The notes below the pieces were generated by a model, which had not been told where the DNA came from, did not search any database, and saw only the letters and a list, made by a program, of their open reading frames with translations. 64,000 bases of DNA from Trifolium pratense (lineage: Eukaryota > Streptophyta > Magnoliopsida > Fabales > Fabaceae): contig NC_060062.1 of assembly GCF_020283565.1 (NCBI RefSeq), positions 55,202,439 to 55,266,438 of the forward strand, given 5' to 3'. Shown in pieces: positions 32,918 to 45,565 of this stretch; within the stretch, counting starts at the first letter, position 1; each line of letters begins with the position of its first letter. The translations under genes and the position numbers were made by a program.

Positions 32918-34150
32918 CTAATTATTTATTCCTCCAATTGAAAGAAGACTTTCTTTGTAAATTCCCATCGGAAAAGAATATCCTTCCGCTCTGACACCTA
33001 TCTCATCAATTATCTGGGTGTTTATATCAATCCAAACTAGTTCATCATTATTTTGTTTGAAGCAAATGCCCTTTTTCCCGAATCCAATGGGACACTTAAT
33101 GGAAGGTACGGGTCCAACAATAAAGAGTTTGATCCATGATTCCTTCACACCGAGTTCACCCAAAATTGAAATGTGAAAAGTTGTAGGTTTGGAATAATTT
33201 GATATCAAAGCAATTGACTCATTTAACACCACCAAGCGTCTATTTACGATAAAATCACAACTTTCAACCATGTCTAACAACATAGGTGTTGTAAACAACA
33301 CCTCGTTGCTGAAGTCATATGACACCAAAATGCCTGTTAAATTAAATAAATCATTGTTAGCCCACCAATGACACACTCCATCCATGTACACTGCTGCACC
33401 ATCTTGTGGTTGATCATATGCACAATGAGCAATATCACGCATATCAATATCAAGTATCCTCCAAGAGTTATTTCTAAGACTATATATCTCCAACAAGGGG
33501 TCATAAGATCTATCTTCCCAGGGCACATCTTCATCATCATCGGTTAGATCAAAAAATATAATATATCTAATCAGCTTATAGTCATCTCTAACATGGTCAT
33601 AACCAAATCCATCAAACTTACATAAAGGCTCTCGATAAGGAGGTACATCCTCGTCGGGGCTGGGAGGAATGAACATGTATTCTGCAGTAGCCGGGTTCCA
33701 TAATACAGCTCGAAAGATACTTACCATTCCTCTACTCCCCAGATTCCCGAGACAGAGAATGCCATTAATACTAGTTGAACTTAAAATATAAAGAGTACTA
33801 ACCACCTCTTGAATTGGAGGTGGCAAATCTAATTTGACCCTATTCTCAAATCTGTCATCGGAGAGCAAATATAGCGTGTAATGAACAGGTAGATCACTGT
33901 CATATAATAAGAGTAACGTAACACCGTAATTGGAACGATGATTATTAGATAAGAAATGGTTGCGCAGCATATTCATGAAATGAGAGTTTTCAAATAATAG
34001 GGACCATGATTTGCTTACGCATCCAAAACGCTTCAAAGATTTAAGAGGTAGTTTTGATAAAATAGAGAAGGAAAAATCATCAGGAATATAAGAATTGTTG
34101 TTTACCTTTACCTCTTCATTCGTCTCAACCACTTTAACAAATTTCTCCAT
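32918..34150 (-). CDS. F-box protein with FBA-type C-terminal domain
   Basis: The 410-residue single-exon protein has an F-box at about residues 22-65 (IPDDFSFSILSKLPLKSLKR, FGCVSKSWSLLF), which binds SKP1 in an SCF ubiquitin ligase. The rest fits the F-box-associated domain: LWNPATAEY, FGYDHVRDDYKLIR, LEIYSLRNNSWR, DGVCHWW and the usual VLNESIAL-like segment. That part selects the substrate, which is unknown. Length is typical and no defect is seen. Such genes form large, fast-changing families in legumes. It lies about 21 kb from an S-RNase-like gene; pollen-side F-box genes of RNase-based self-incompatibility have this same domain plan, but so do hundreds of unrelated F-box genes. Protein-level assignment is firm, role is not. 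Confidence 0.9.
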   Translation of the reverse strand: MEKFVKVVETNEEVKVNNNSYIPDDFSFSILSKLPLKSLKRFGCVSKSWSLLFENSHFMNMLRNHFLSNNHRSNYGVTLLLLYDSDLPVHYTLYLLSDDRFENRVKLDLPPPIQEVVSTLYILSSTSINGILCLGNLGSRGMVSIFRAVLWNPATAEYMFIPPSPDEDVPPYREPLCKFDGFGYDHVRDDYKLIRYIIFFDLTDDDEDVPWEDRSYDPLLEIYSLRNNSWRILDIDMRDIAHCAYDQPQDGAAVYMDGVCHWWANNDLFNLTGILVSYDFSNEVLFTTPMLLDMVESCDFIVNRRLVVLNESIALISNYSKPTTFHISILGELGVKESWIKLFIVGPVPSIKCPIGFGKKGICFKQNNDELVWIDINTQIIDEIGVRAEGYSFPMGIYKESLLSIGGINN

Positions 34151-34211
34151 TTCAACTCAATTAGTGTTTGTGATAGCGGAAGAGATTAGAGAGAGTGAGG
34201 GGGTTTTGTGA

Positions 34212-34219
34212 TTTTTATA
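34212..34219 (-). promoter_or_regulatory. TATA box of the F-box gene
   Basis: TATAAAAA on the minus strand lies about 62 nt before the ATG, followed by a CT-rich leader (CCCTCACTCTCTC). Confidence 0.55.
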
Positions 34220-35007
34220 TTTTGTGGTTTTACGAAGCAAACAAGTAGTATCTTCTAGTATTTTTTTTGGACAGATCTCTTCTAAAAATTAACACTTGAA
34301 CAAGTATAATATCACAATTAATGCAGATTTGTCAAAAAAAAAAAAAGAGGGTGATTAATGCAGATTTTGTTTCTTTATTAAGTTTTTTGTATTAAATACT
34401 ACTTTTTAATATTTGTAAATATATCTTTTCACAATAAATCAAATTATGCATCATATCATTGAACTTAGATATGATTTTCACGTTTTTTCAACAAATTCAA
34501 ATATTTTAATATTATTCTAATATCCTATAAATAATATTATTTTGTATTTTCTTAATTTTTTTTATGATTTTAGTAACTTTTTTAATTATTCTAACAAAAA
34601 AACTTTTAATATGATTGATCCAACTACGATTTTAATATTTCGATATTATTACCTATCAATTTTTTTTTAATATTATTGGTTTATAAAGATTAATATTTAT
34701 TTACCACTTAATCATTAATGTATATAATTATTAATAAAACATTTATTTTCTAGTAAAAAAAGAACTTAAATTTTTTAATGTGTATATATTTTATTGTAAT
34801 ATTGTTAATTTTCAGTGATTTGTTATATTTAACCAGGTTAAATAAATTTTTTATCGATACAAAATTACTAAATTTAATTTTTCATCTTCATAAGAAAATG
34901 TCATATTTTGATCCCCACAAAATGTTTATGCATGCAATTTTTTTCATGTTGTAAAGTCGATGTATATTTCTGATGATTAGTCCAGATTTAGGTTTGCTCT
35001 ATAGTTT
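34220..35007. other. AT-rich intergenic DNA, nothing recognised
   Basis: No gene or repeat was recognised between the F-box promoter and repeat copy B. Confidence 0.5.
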
Positions 35008-35219
35008 TTCATTTGTATTCAAATTAAGAACTTTACAATGTGTGAACTTTGTCATTTCGTTTATAGATTTTTTTATTTTTTTTAGTTTTATCTTAAAATC
35101 TTAAAATTAAGTATATTTGTGGTACCTCTAATTCTAAATATACCCATATTCATTTTTAGTCTCTAATACTGACTATCACATAAGAGATGACTTTAAGTCT
35201 TACCAATTAAGAATAATTA
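35008..35219. repeat. 1.3-kb dispersed repeat, copy B, left part
   Basis: Matches 22609-22790 of copy A. It ends at the TTA target duplication (35217-35219) where the 26.5-kb CACTA begins; the right part resumes at 61700. Confidence 0.88.
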
Positions 35220-35505
35220 CACTACAAGAAAACATGTCTTTACTGGCGGCCAAAAGCCCTTAATAATGCACAATTTTCGTCAAGAAAACATGCATTACTG
35301 ACGGCCAATGACCCTCAGCAAAACACTCGCCGTATTGGTTACTGGCGGCCCAGGACCGTCAATAACGTTACTGACGGCCTGGAGCCGCCTATAAAGCTAA
35401 TTCAAAATTCAAAAAGGTATATACATTTATGACGGCCTGCAGCCGCCAATAACGGAATTCGAGGGTGAATTCCTGGCGGTCTGCAGCCGTCAGTAAGGCT
35501 TAATT
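35220..35505. repeat. Left subterminal ACGGCC repeats of the large CACTA
   Basis: Motifs of the form TTACTGACGGCC / GGCCGTCAGTAA recur in both directions, as at the right end (61310-61699). They are different from the CCGTTGCC repeats of the smaller CACTA, so the two elements belong to different subfamilies. The DNA at 35506-35850 is AT-rich and without features. Confidence 0.82.
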
Positions 35506-35852
35506 AATTTTAAAAAAATAATTTAATTTTTTTAAAAAAATATACTGCATAATAAATAATTAAAAAATATTGAATATAATTTTATTTTTACAAAAAAATA
35601 TTAAAATTTAATTAAAAGCATAATATAAATACTTAACATAAGCATAATTAAACATAACAATAATATTGTCATTACAAGCAAGCATAATTAAACATACCAT
35701 CACAAAAAGAAAACAATTAAACATAATAAATTGTCGTTATATGTTATACAAATAATTAAATCAACAACAGATAATTAAAATTACACATCAAGGTCGGTCA
35801 GGCGGCTGATCTAGTGGTCGCTTCCCCTTGCCACTGTATGTTGGCTCACGCG

Positions 35853-36085
35853 GCCTTCCTTGGCCTCAGCCTCTACCTCCCTTATTTATTCTGAATGGGG
35901 GGAGTGTCGCTCGCGGAGGTCGTGCCACAGGCCTATGAACGAAGTTTTGGGCTTGATTGGGATCAAAGTTGGCTTGATTCGGGAAGAAGTTGTCTTGGGG
36001 TTGATTGGGGTTGTCATGCGGGATTATGAAGTCTTGTTGATATGGATTTGATGATCTCTATCGATGGTATTCGGTGAAAGCAGTT
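35853..36085 (-). pseudogene. Transposase_24-type gene, 3'-most exon piece
   Basis: The minus-strand frame reads DFIIPHDNPNQPQDNFFPNQ and VARPPRATLPPFR before a TGA near 35851. It continues the frame of 37873-38128 across the solo LTR. One TAG lies in it a few codons after the junction. The Asn/Gln/Pro-rich content fits the low-complexity tail of such proteins. Confidence 0.6.
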
Positions 36086-37872
36086 TGTAATGCCCCAAAA
36101 TTTTGGAATATATTCTTTTAGTAATTTCCTCAAATTAATTATTTGTATTGAAATATTTATCTTAAATGTGCCATTATATTTTGTCATTGTCTTATTTTGA
36201 TTACTTATTTTATTTATTTATGAAAGAAATGGAACAAAATCGATTCTCTCCTTCCTTCATTCATTTCGTTGACCCAATCCTTTCCATTAGTGTGCAATGA
36301 AAACTATTGAACTCTCTTGATTGCCTTAATCCATTCTCTCACACGTTTTTTTTTTTTTTATTGGAGTTAAGTGTCAAGACAAGTCAATAATTATCATATT
36401 ATTATCCTACCATCTAACAATTATCAACCATTATATTCATACCATAATTACCTTTAGTCTATTGCTATTGGTTTCAAGGTTATGCATGCGTTTTTCTCCT
36501 ATGTTTAAGAGGTACTATCACATTTTAAATTCTCTTCCTTGCACATTGAATGTGCTTAGTGCATACCGTTTCTGGCAGCCCATCGGCCATCACCAGCTTT
36601 CTCTTACTTCCAATATTATTGCAAAAATGACAAGGAGTCATATATAGTTCTTTTCCTTGCCAAATACCAATTATCCCTGTCAGCATATATCACTCATATT
36701 TTGATGCCCAACAACACAATAATATCACACAAACAAAAGAGAAAGTAACACAAAACTAGTCTCCTTTGTCATCTCAAGCGATCTTCATGATTTGTTATAA
36801 GCTTCATTCTCTTTCAGTTCAATTTGTAGTTGTCACCGTAAAATTGCGACTGCACTTTTTCATCCGTCGGATCGTCAAAACGAAATCTGTAGTGAGAGAA
36901 ATAGTGGTTGCAGAATAGGACACGAATTTGGGATTTAAAATTTTGCTAGGAAGAAAAGCGTCCAAGGTAAGGGCTTTTTCCCCATACATTCATGCTACGT
37001 AAGGATTGTGTTGTGAGGTGGTAATAGGGTCTTTGTCTTTTAAAAGAAAACTAAAAAAAAAAAAAAAGAAAGAAAAAGAACTTTGGATTTGAGAATTTGT
37101 AAGCTTTGAGAATTTTGATTTGAGAATTGTTGTTGTGCTGATTTGTTGTTGTCGCGTTGAATTTGTTCGAGAATTTGAGAATTTGTCTTGGGTGTAATGT
37201 AAATATGACCATGCATCCATCCATTTGTCAAAACCTTTGTTGTCGTGCAGTGGAAGTCTGATGTGTTTCACTCGGCTTTCAAATTTGTTGTCGTGCAGAG
37301 GAGTGTTTTCAGGAATATAATTCTGACCTCCGACCCTGGTACCACATGCATCTAGAGATTTTAGGCCGCATTGCATACATTGTTTCTTAAATATCCTTGT
37401 GTGTATAATTTGTTAATTTTGCATTGTGTTGTTTTTATGATGTTCGGATAGTGTGTTGTTTTATATGATTGATGAAGAGTTATCCGCGTACTTTTTTGTA
37501 AAATAAATAATTATATATATTTTTTTTGAAAAAAATCTTTTGATTAATGAAGTGTTTTGTTATTATTTTATAACATTTTTCTTATGGTGAGTATGATTCA
37601 ATTTGGATAAGTAAATTGACCCTTACAAATAACATTTTAGGTACTCAAGGAGATAATCATAATTGGTGCTTTTGTTTGATGCGTGCGCGGGGATAAACAT
37701 AAGGGGTTTTCATTAACTTGTAATTTAAGTGAAACATTGTATCATTGTATAAATATTACTTGTAATCTCAAATAATTATTCTTCTTTTTAGAAACAAAAA
37801 TTTAGTCGTATGTTTAATGAAATAAAGTCTTTTTTTATAGTTATTTTATTGTTAAAAATCTGGGCTGTTACA
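36086..37872 (+). mobile_element. Solo LTR, TGTAATGCCCC family (1787 bp)
   Basis: Begins TGTAATGCCCC and ends GGGCTGTTACA, with the 5-bp duplication CAGTT at 36081-36085 and 37873-37877. No internal region is left, so the element was reduced by recombination between its LTRs. It shares GGTACCACATGCAT and GGC(C)GCATTGCAT with the LTR at 38129, so it is a relative of that chromovirus. Confidence 0.9.
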
Positions 37873-38128
37873 CAGTTTGTTGATTAATTCTACCGCTTCC
37901 GCCACTACTGCTTCCACTTGTTTGCCCAACAGGATCAAAAAATTGCAAATGAATTGGATCATTAAGCATTTGACTCATATCCTCTATGCTCATCCTCAGT
38001 ACTGGATCACCCTCTCGGTACTCCGGCAGCTGATTCAAATTGACCATGCTATTCAAATCCGGTCGATATTCTTGATCACCGGCATTTTGATTTTGTCGTG
38101 CCGATCCTTGAGATGATGATCCAAACCC
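37873..38128 (-). pseudogene. Transposase_24-type gene, exon piece between two insertions
   Basis: The frame has GFGSSSQGSARQNQN, DQEYRPDLNSMVNLNQLP and DPVLRMSIEDMSQMLNDP. It is cut at the left by the solo LTR and at the right by the Tekay-like element. Removing the element at 38129-49217 and one copy of AACCC joins it to 49223-49627. Confidence 0.7.
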
Positions 38129-40804
38129 TGTAACACCCCAAAAATTAGAATTCATTTTATTTAGTTATTTAGTTGTTGTGGTGTTGATTGACGATGTTTA
38201 TTTAATTATTTTGGGTGACGAATAATTTATTTAATTATTTTGTGTGGTGAATAATTAAATAATTAATAAATAAAAATAATAATGCTGCTAAATAAAAATT
38301 AAAAGAAGAAAAAGAAATAGAAAGTTATATATTGAGGTGTTGAGAGCATATGGGGGGTGTAGATGGAAAAATAGTAGAGATGAGAATAATATGGAGAATA
38401 AATATAATTTTAATTATCATTAAACCAATTTATTTGCAATAATATCATGGTCCTTTGACATTAATTTAGAGGAGAAGAAATAGACCAGCATTTTGGATAC
38501 AATAGAACAAAACAAACACAAAAATAAAATAGTGCTAGTGGGTGAAAGAAGAGGAAGAGCTCGTGTGAGAGTGAAGAGAAACAAGGGAATGAAATGCTTA
38601 ACCTCAATGTAGGGAGTTCACTGCAATCCAAGTAAGGGAGCTTTATACTCTTGAAATTCTGAATTCAATAGGCATACTTGGTCTATTTATTATTATGTGT
38701 GTGTTTAAGTTGTTCTTATGCCCTATTCCATTATATGATGTTGTTGTTGTTTTGACTTTAGAAAAATCATAACTATTGAATAAATGATGATATTGAGTTG
38801 TTGTTTAAGAAGTTGTGTTTTTCTAATTGGTGATTGATGTTGCTTTGAATCCTTGTTTCAATTCAAACGATGTTTCCGTTGTTATTATTAAATTCGTGCT
38901 CTTTAACTTGTGAATTTTGAGTTGTTAAATTTTGGTGTTGTTCTTGAGTTATTAGGAGTTGGAATTTTCGGATTGGATGATTCTCAATTTTAAAACGTTT
39001 TCGAGTATTCTAATTTTTCTTAAACGTGTCTGCGAAGCTTTTAAACTTCTGGGATTCGTGAGAGTTTAAAACCAATCAAAACCGGGAGATTTGGGATGAT
39101 TTTAATGGTGTTGTTGTTGAATTTCAAAGAGAACTTTAATCTCCATTTTATATGCGATTCGATCGCCTATTTTAAAAAAATAACACCGGGGATCTTTCTA
39201 GAATTCAATGACGGTCAAAACGGTATAAAGAAAGTCGAATTTTGTTGAGTATTGAGGAAGAACGAACCGGGTCAGAAAACCGGGTCAAACGACCCATGTT
39301 GCAGGAAAACGGGTGAAGGAGATGAACAGTAGTATAAAAATGGTTATGGATGATCCATTTTTAAAAATGGTTTTTATAGGAAAATAGTAAATAATTTTCT
39401 TGAAATTTTGGTACCTCTTTGGTAATTTTTGGATACTCGTAGCTATTTTTAATTAATTATTTGGAGTAAAAAGGTGATTAAAAATATTATAATTTCGTGA
39501 AAATTTCCCAAAATTTTATGTAGGGTATTTTGAATATTTTGGAACCCTCTGGTGTATCTCACTCTCCCTGGTTTTATATAATATTAAGGATTTGAATTTA
39601 TTTCACAATTGTTATTAATTAAATTGATTTAAAATTCATACCTTTCGTTGATAAACTAAACCAAGTTAAATTGGGTTAAAGGTTCTGTTAAGACGAGTAA
39701 TAAGTTGTTGTCCTGAGAGGAGTGAGTGACTAATTGGGTTATTAAATTTTAGTTGACGTTGTAATCGAAGTTACTAATAATTGTTGTGTATCGATGTTGT
39801 TTTAAGCCGTTGTTCGTTTGTAGTAATTGTGTTGTCGAATTGTTGTTTTGCTGAATAGTGATGTTGAATTATGTGGTTATAACGATGTTGAATTATCTAG
39901 TTTAATGATGTTGGAGTTGTGCCGAAATTATGATGTTGTAATTGTTGTTGTTCTTGTAGTTATTTATCGACGTTGTTTATTGATGTTGTTATAATGATGA
40001 TGGAGTTGTCTATTGAAGTTGTTAAATGATGTTGCCTATTGATGTTGCTTATTATAACATGACATGCATTCATTCATGTGTTCAATGACGTTGCTTATTG
40101 GAGTTGTATATATGATGTTGAAAATGACGTTGCTTAATGAAGTTGAAAATGAAGTTGCTTATAATGATGTTGATCCTCCATGATGTAAAACCGGAAATGA
40201 CGTTGTTATTGGTACCACATGCATTTAGCGAGTCTAGGCGCATTGCATGCATTTTAATTATATTTGCTCATTTAAATGTTGTTGTTTATTTCTCTTTATT
40301 TAATTGTTGATTGATAATTATGGTTGACTAATGAATGTGCGTGGCAATCCGCTTAGGTGGTCTTGTTGTTGTTTATGATGTTGCTAGTTATGATGTTGTT
40401 TTAATTCAGTTATTTTCTTGATGTATTGTCGCTCACCTTTACATTCCCCCTTCTGGCTTGGCCCTACGGTGTGCAGCCGTAGATTTTCAGGTAGGTGATG
40501 AGTCATAGCTGATGCGTTCGGATAGCTGTTGCTTTGCTATTTATTTGGAGTCGCTCTGTTAGGATTTTGTTGGGAGAAATTCTTATTTAATTATGTTGTT
40601 AAATTTTTATAACAATTGAGCTATGTCACTTGATTCAGTATTTTCAACTCGGACTTTGAAACTTATATTATTTTTGTATTTTCCGCTGCATGATTTTTAA
40701 TCATTTGAGGAATTAGTTAATTGGAGTAAGTGTGACATCCTTATTAAATAAATGAAATTAACTTTTTCGAAAATAAAATAAAGGGGTAAATTAAGGGTGT
40801 TACA
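38129..40804 (+). repeat. 5' LTR of the chromovirus
   Basis: 2676 bp, from TGTAACACCCCAAAAATTAG to AGGGTGTTACA. Highly similar to 46498-49217 throughout. It lacks a GC-rich block present in the other LTR: here AACAGTAGTATAAAAATGG stands where the 3' LTR has about 55 bp of GC-rich sequence (47702-47752). Confidence 0.94.
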
Positions 40805-40806
40805 AA

Positions 40807-40819
40807 GTGGTATCAGAGC
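40807..40819 (+). other. Primer binding site for tRNA-iMet
   Basis: TGGTATCAGAGCA lies 2 nt after the 5' LTR and is complementary to the 3' end of initiator tRNA-Met, the usual primer of plant chromoviruses. Confidence 0.93.
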
Positions 40820-40839
40820 AGGTCGGTCCAGTCAGACCA

Positions 40840-42274
40840 AGATGACGATCTTTTCTTTTGCAGGTGACATGTGTGTAAACACTGTCGATGTTGCTTACCC
40901 TTGCGAGCGAAGGAAAGAGTTGGAGAATAGTATAGAAAGTCTGACGTCTCAGCAGAGGGCTACATTTGAGTTTAAAATAAGTGGGGGAGACAACCAATTG
41001 TTTTGGACAAGACAGTGTTGTTTCCCGAATCTGGAGCGAATGCAAGCTTGGAGATGACATCTGCTGGACAAGTAGAAAAGTTGAGGAAGGAGGACGCTCA
41101 GATGTTTACGACGTTCACGGCAATGGAAGTGGAGGAAGTGGGAATCACCGACTTACCAATGGTGTGAGATTTCTCAGAGGATATCAGCGACATACCGTCA
41201 AAGCGAGAAGCAGAGTTTATCAATGGCCTACCTGGCATTGGACCAGTATCGATGGTTCTCTAAAGAATGTTGCAGCAGAGTTGAGTGGACTGACGAAGTA
41301 GTTAGATGAATCGTTGGAGAAAAGTTCGTTGACCAAGTATATCGCCGTCGGGAACGCCAATGCTGTTGGTGAAGGAGAAAGATGGGAGTAAGAGACTCGG
41401 TGTTGACTATCGTTAGTTGAACAATGTTGTCACCAAAAACCAATATTCCCTTTCGTGAATTGATGATCTGATGGACTAATTAGTTGGAGCATGTGAAAAT
41501 AACTTGAGATCGGGACATTCTCATATCAGAGAGGCGCATCAGAAGCGTGGTGGAATAGCAGTTGACCCGTCTAGAGTGAGTGCAGTGTTGCAGTGGTAAG
41601 CCCTAAGTCATTAGTAGCCGAGATAACTTGTTGGGAGTGGTTGGTTACTATCGGAGATTCGTTGGAGGTTTTTCGAGAATAGCTTTATCACTGACTTAGC
41701 TTACCCGGATATGACGAGACTTCTCTTGGTACAGGACGTGTGAAGAAAGTTTCCAACAGTGGAAGCAGAGATTAACATCAGCGTCAATGTTGAATTTACC
41801 TGACGCGAATGAATCCTTGAAGTGTGTTGTGATGCATCAAAGATGATATTGGATGGATTTCTGATACAGAAGGGTTAGGTAGTTGCGCATACTTGAGGTA
41901 GTCGAAAATCAACAAGAGGAATTATCAAACTAACAAATTAGAGTTGGCAGCCATTGCGTTCGTGTTGAAAGTTCGAAGACGTTATCTGTAGGGATCAAGT
42001 TTGAAGTCTTCAGCGACCATAAAAGTTTGGAGTACTCATTGGGTTTTAATGAGTTGAACGTAAAGCAGATGAGGTGATTGGAATTTCAAAAAGGTTATGA
42101 TTTTGAGCAGAATTACCTCCCTGGTGAAGCAAATGTAGTGGAAAACACGTTGAGTAGGAAGACGTTGCATATGTTAGCACTCGTGGCAAGAGAGATAAGA
42201 CTAATCGAGGGATTTAGAGACCATAGTCTAGTATGTGTACGGAAGCCAAGAAATGTGAAACTAGGAATGTGGGG
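40840..42274 (+). pseudogene. Chromovirus pol remnants (RT and RNase H)
   Basis: The normal gag-protease part is mostly missing or unreadable. Around 41330-41470 DNA encoding the RT region (relative of LVKKKDGSMRLCVDYRQLN) can be followed only by changing frame several times. Around 42078-42200 the end of RNase H reads EFQKGYDFEQNYLPGEANVV and LSRKTLHML. Many small indels are spread over the region, so it is a long-dead coding sequence. It is cut at 42275 by a solo LTR. Confidence 0.75.
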
Positions 42275-45200
42275 TGTAACACCCCCTTTTCAGAGACTGA
42301 AAAGAAGAGCGTCACAATTCTCTACCCAAATTTAAATGCTTAAATACAAGCAAATAAAATTATGCTGGTTTATTTTTGGTAAGGGAAAAGTAATAAGTGA
42401 GAAATGTTCTCGAATATAAGTACTATTATTTTTATTTAAGAAAGTTTTCAAAATTCTCTTTATATAAATTTAAAGTAAGCCCATAAATAATATGCATCAC
42501 TTATATTAAACAATCATCTAGTAATTTTGCTCAAAGGATTTTCAAATATAAAACATTTCCAATTCACATAAGTATCGTACAATTTTTCAATTTAAAATGA
42601 TAAAAAGATAAATTCCTACAAAAGACTCTAACCCACAAATAATCACGAGCTGGTCAAACACCACAGATGCCTGTCATTCAGTCCAATGACATCATCAATA
42701 CATATCAAAGAGATCTTCTCTTCGGACTCCAAAAATAAAACTAGACCACCAATCAGCACTAACGTTCTTTATTTTAATGTCTCTCACAATGCCATTTTCC
42801 TTTCCTCAATGAACTTCAACTGGAGGTCTTAGTATCCTGCACTAACTGTTGTAAGGGGTGAATCACTCGTACACAAGTTACCATCGTGATGATGTCACAA
42901 GGCTACACATAATATTATACAAGTATATACATTTATTTAACTAGTATATATACATACCTGAGTATCTAATCATGTATTTACATCAAATAGAATCAAGTAG
43001 TCAAATAGTCACGTATAGTCAAATAGTCACAAAGTGAATTAAACAAACATTATATCATCATCACTAATCAACAATTAGTCAGACAAGGAAAATCAAATAT
43101 ATCAATTACCAAATATATCAATCATCAATTATATCAAACATCGAAATTGTATCATTTAAAATGTATATAAAATCTAATCATAATTCTTCACTCAAAGTTA
43201 GTCTTCTAACTTGGTTAGTATTATCTTTATTCAACCTACTCCATGGAGACCTCTATTATGAGCGTAAGGCCGTTTCAACTGCCATAACATGGTCGTTTGC
43301 AAATCAACATATATCAAATATGTCTCAACCATTCTGGCCCGAGCACTACACCTTATTATAGATAGTCCTGCACAGTCAGGTTTCACCACGTCGGGTTGTA
43401 TGATTTCCTCCAGTCAGAGTGGCTATCTCTGACTATTGGTAGGAGTTCAAAACGCCGGTGATCCCCAGTAGGTCTTGAGGCGACCCAGCCGAACCTATCC
43501 TCAGTCTTACATACATTATCGTACTGTAAGAAACACCCTGTTTTGCTCTTCACCTATCAAAGGTGATTAATTATTTAACTCTTCAACTTAATTTGTCTTT
43601 GTCAATATCTAACTTGACATATTAATCCTCACTCATAATAAAACTTATGAGATCACCTCAAACTTTCACCATAAATACTCAACCACATAGATATTATTAT
43701 AAATAAACAAACCAAAGACATAGATAATTTATTTACTCTTTTTCACAAAACATTTTCAAATCATATCATTGCAGAAGATTTATTCACATAAACTCAAACC
43801 AAATCAAATCACTCATCATTTTGCATATACTTTAATGAATATAAATTACTATATAAAGTACACAACACCCCTAATTATAACTAATAATATATATACAAGT
43901 AACACATTTCTTGTGCTCATCGAAACTTATTATTAGCAATTCCCCTTACCTTGAAGCTTTCCAAAATAACTCGAGCAATCACCTTCATCTAGGATACCTA
44001 TTAACTCATCAAAACAACTATTTCTTAACTAACTAGAATTATAATTAAATTCTAACAATACTAATGTATTAAAAGAAATTATGCAAGAACAGGAACCTAA
44101 CATAATTAAGAAATTGCATGACATCTAATTCTTATTCTCATACGTGTATATGGCTTCAGATCATTAAACAAAACACTTTCCACATATCATAATAATAATC
44201 TAAATGTTTAGAAGGATATGGTTCTGTTACCATATTTTCGGTTCTTTCTTTCATTTTATTTCATTTCGTTTTCTTTTCTAAACAATTAGATAAAATAAAT
44301 GAATGTTTTCTTAATTAAAACTTAGAGAAATAATACATGGCAGTGAACATGAATCAAAAGTGTAATATAAAATCAAAGTGAAATTAGACAACAAGTTAAC
44401 TAAAACATTTGAGTAAATGCTCTGTTTTTAGAAATATTGGAAAAAGACTCTTAGTTTTTATAGAGTTGGCTTAAGCTAAAAACTAGAAGAATTGCATAAC
44501 TGCTCTGTTTCCTTCATAAGTAATAATAAGACTATAGCTAGTAACTACTTAAAAGTCTTGGAAGCAATTGAAAATACTAAGTGTCTAAAGATTTTTAGAA
44601 TGAATGAAAGAGATGAGTTACTTAAAAGAATAAAACAAACAGAATATAGAATGTTATAGTAATAGTAGAATGGAAGAAAAGTTAAGAGCTTGACCTTCAG
44701 TAAGCAGGTTGCCGAAAGTGATGGTTGTGTGCAAAATAGGAAGGGTTAGTGTCCTATTTATAGTGGTTCCACTCTACCTCTATATGGTGAATTGAAAGGC
44801 CACATTTTTACTTTCACTAAAGCCCACGTTTTCACTTATAATTGTGGAGGAAAATTAAGCCACCATGATGCATGAGGTGTAATTCTTATCTAAACATTCA
44901 TTCTTATCTCTTAATTTTCATTTTATTTTTCATTTTATTTTAATAACATGAATGATAAAATTAATAACACTATCTTAACCTACATATTTTTGTGATCTCA
45001 AAATATTTTTCTTTTCTTTTTCTGGGATAAAAATTATACTGTTGAGTAAACCACTGTCAGAAATCCGGTTGAATTTTAAGTCCAAACTTTTATCATAGCC
45101 TATTAAAATATTTCATAATTGATATCTAAAATTACTTTTCTTAATTTCACAATCTAGAGAATATATTAATTATCAGTCTGCACAAGGTAAAAATACTATC

Positions 45201-45565
45201 AAATCACACCTAAAATAATTCGGAAATATTAGGTATCACAATGACATATTTTTATAAACTATTTATTTTTAACGGTGTATACTTTTACACTCTCAGTTCT
45301 AAAATTTCAACATAGTTTACATTAAATTAATAGATTATACCTATAGGTTTTCTTTATCTAAAGTTCGTTTCCAAGAAAATAATTATTTAAACATTCTCAC
45401 ACTTTAGACACGTAACTAGGACTAACATGATATTGAATACTCATTGAATGTATTATTTTCACAAACTATTATAAAAATATAACTAAATCATCAAATTAAT
45501 TTTATAAAAATACTAAAATTAACAATATAAGAAAAATACTAGTTTATAAAATTTGGGGTGTTACA
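42275..45565 (-). mobile_element. Large solo LTR (3291 bp) nested in the chromovirus
   Basis: TGTAACACCCCC at the left and GGGGTGTTACA at the right, with the 5-bp duplication TGGGG at 42270-42274 and 45566-45570. There is no coding sequence or internal direct repeat, so it is read as a solo LTR. On the minus strand it starts TGTAACACCCCAAATTTTAT, like related LTRs, which suggests minus orientation. Near 43380-43500 it has the GC-richer block (ACGCCGGTGATCCCCAGTAG) seen in this LTR group. Confidence 0.87.

Noticed and set aside
35860..36051. 63-codon plus-strand frame
   Set aside because: Antisense shadow of the 3' exon of the CACTA accessory gene.
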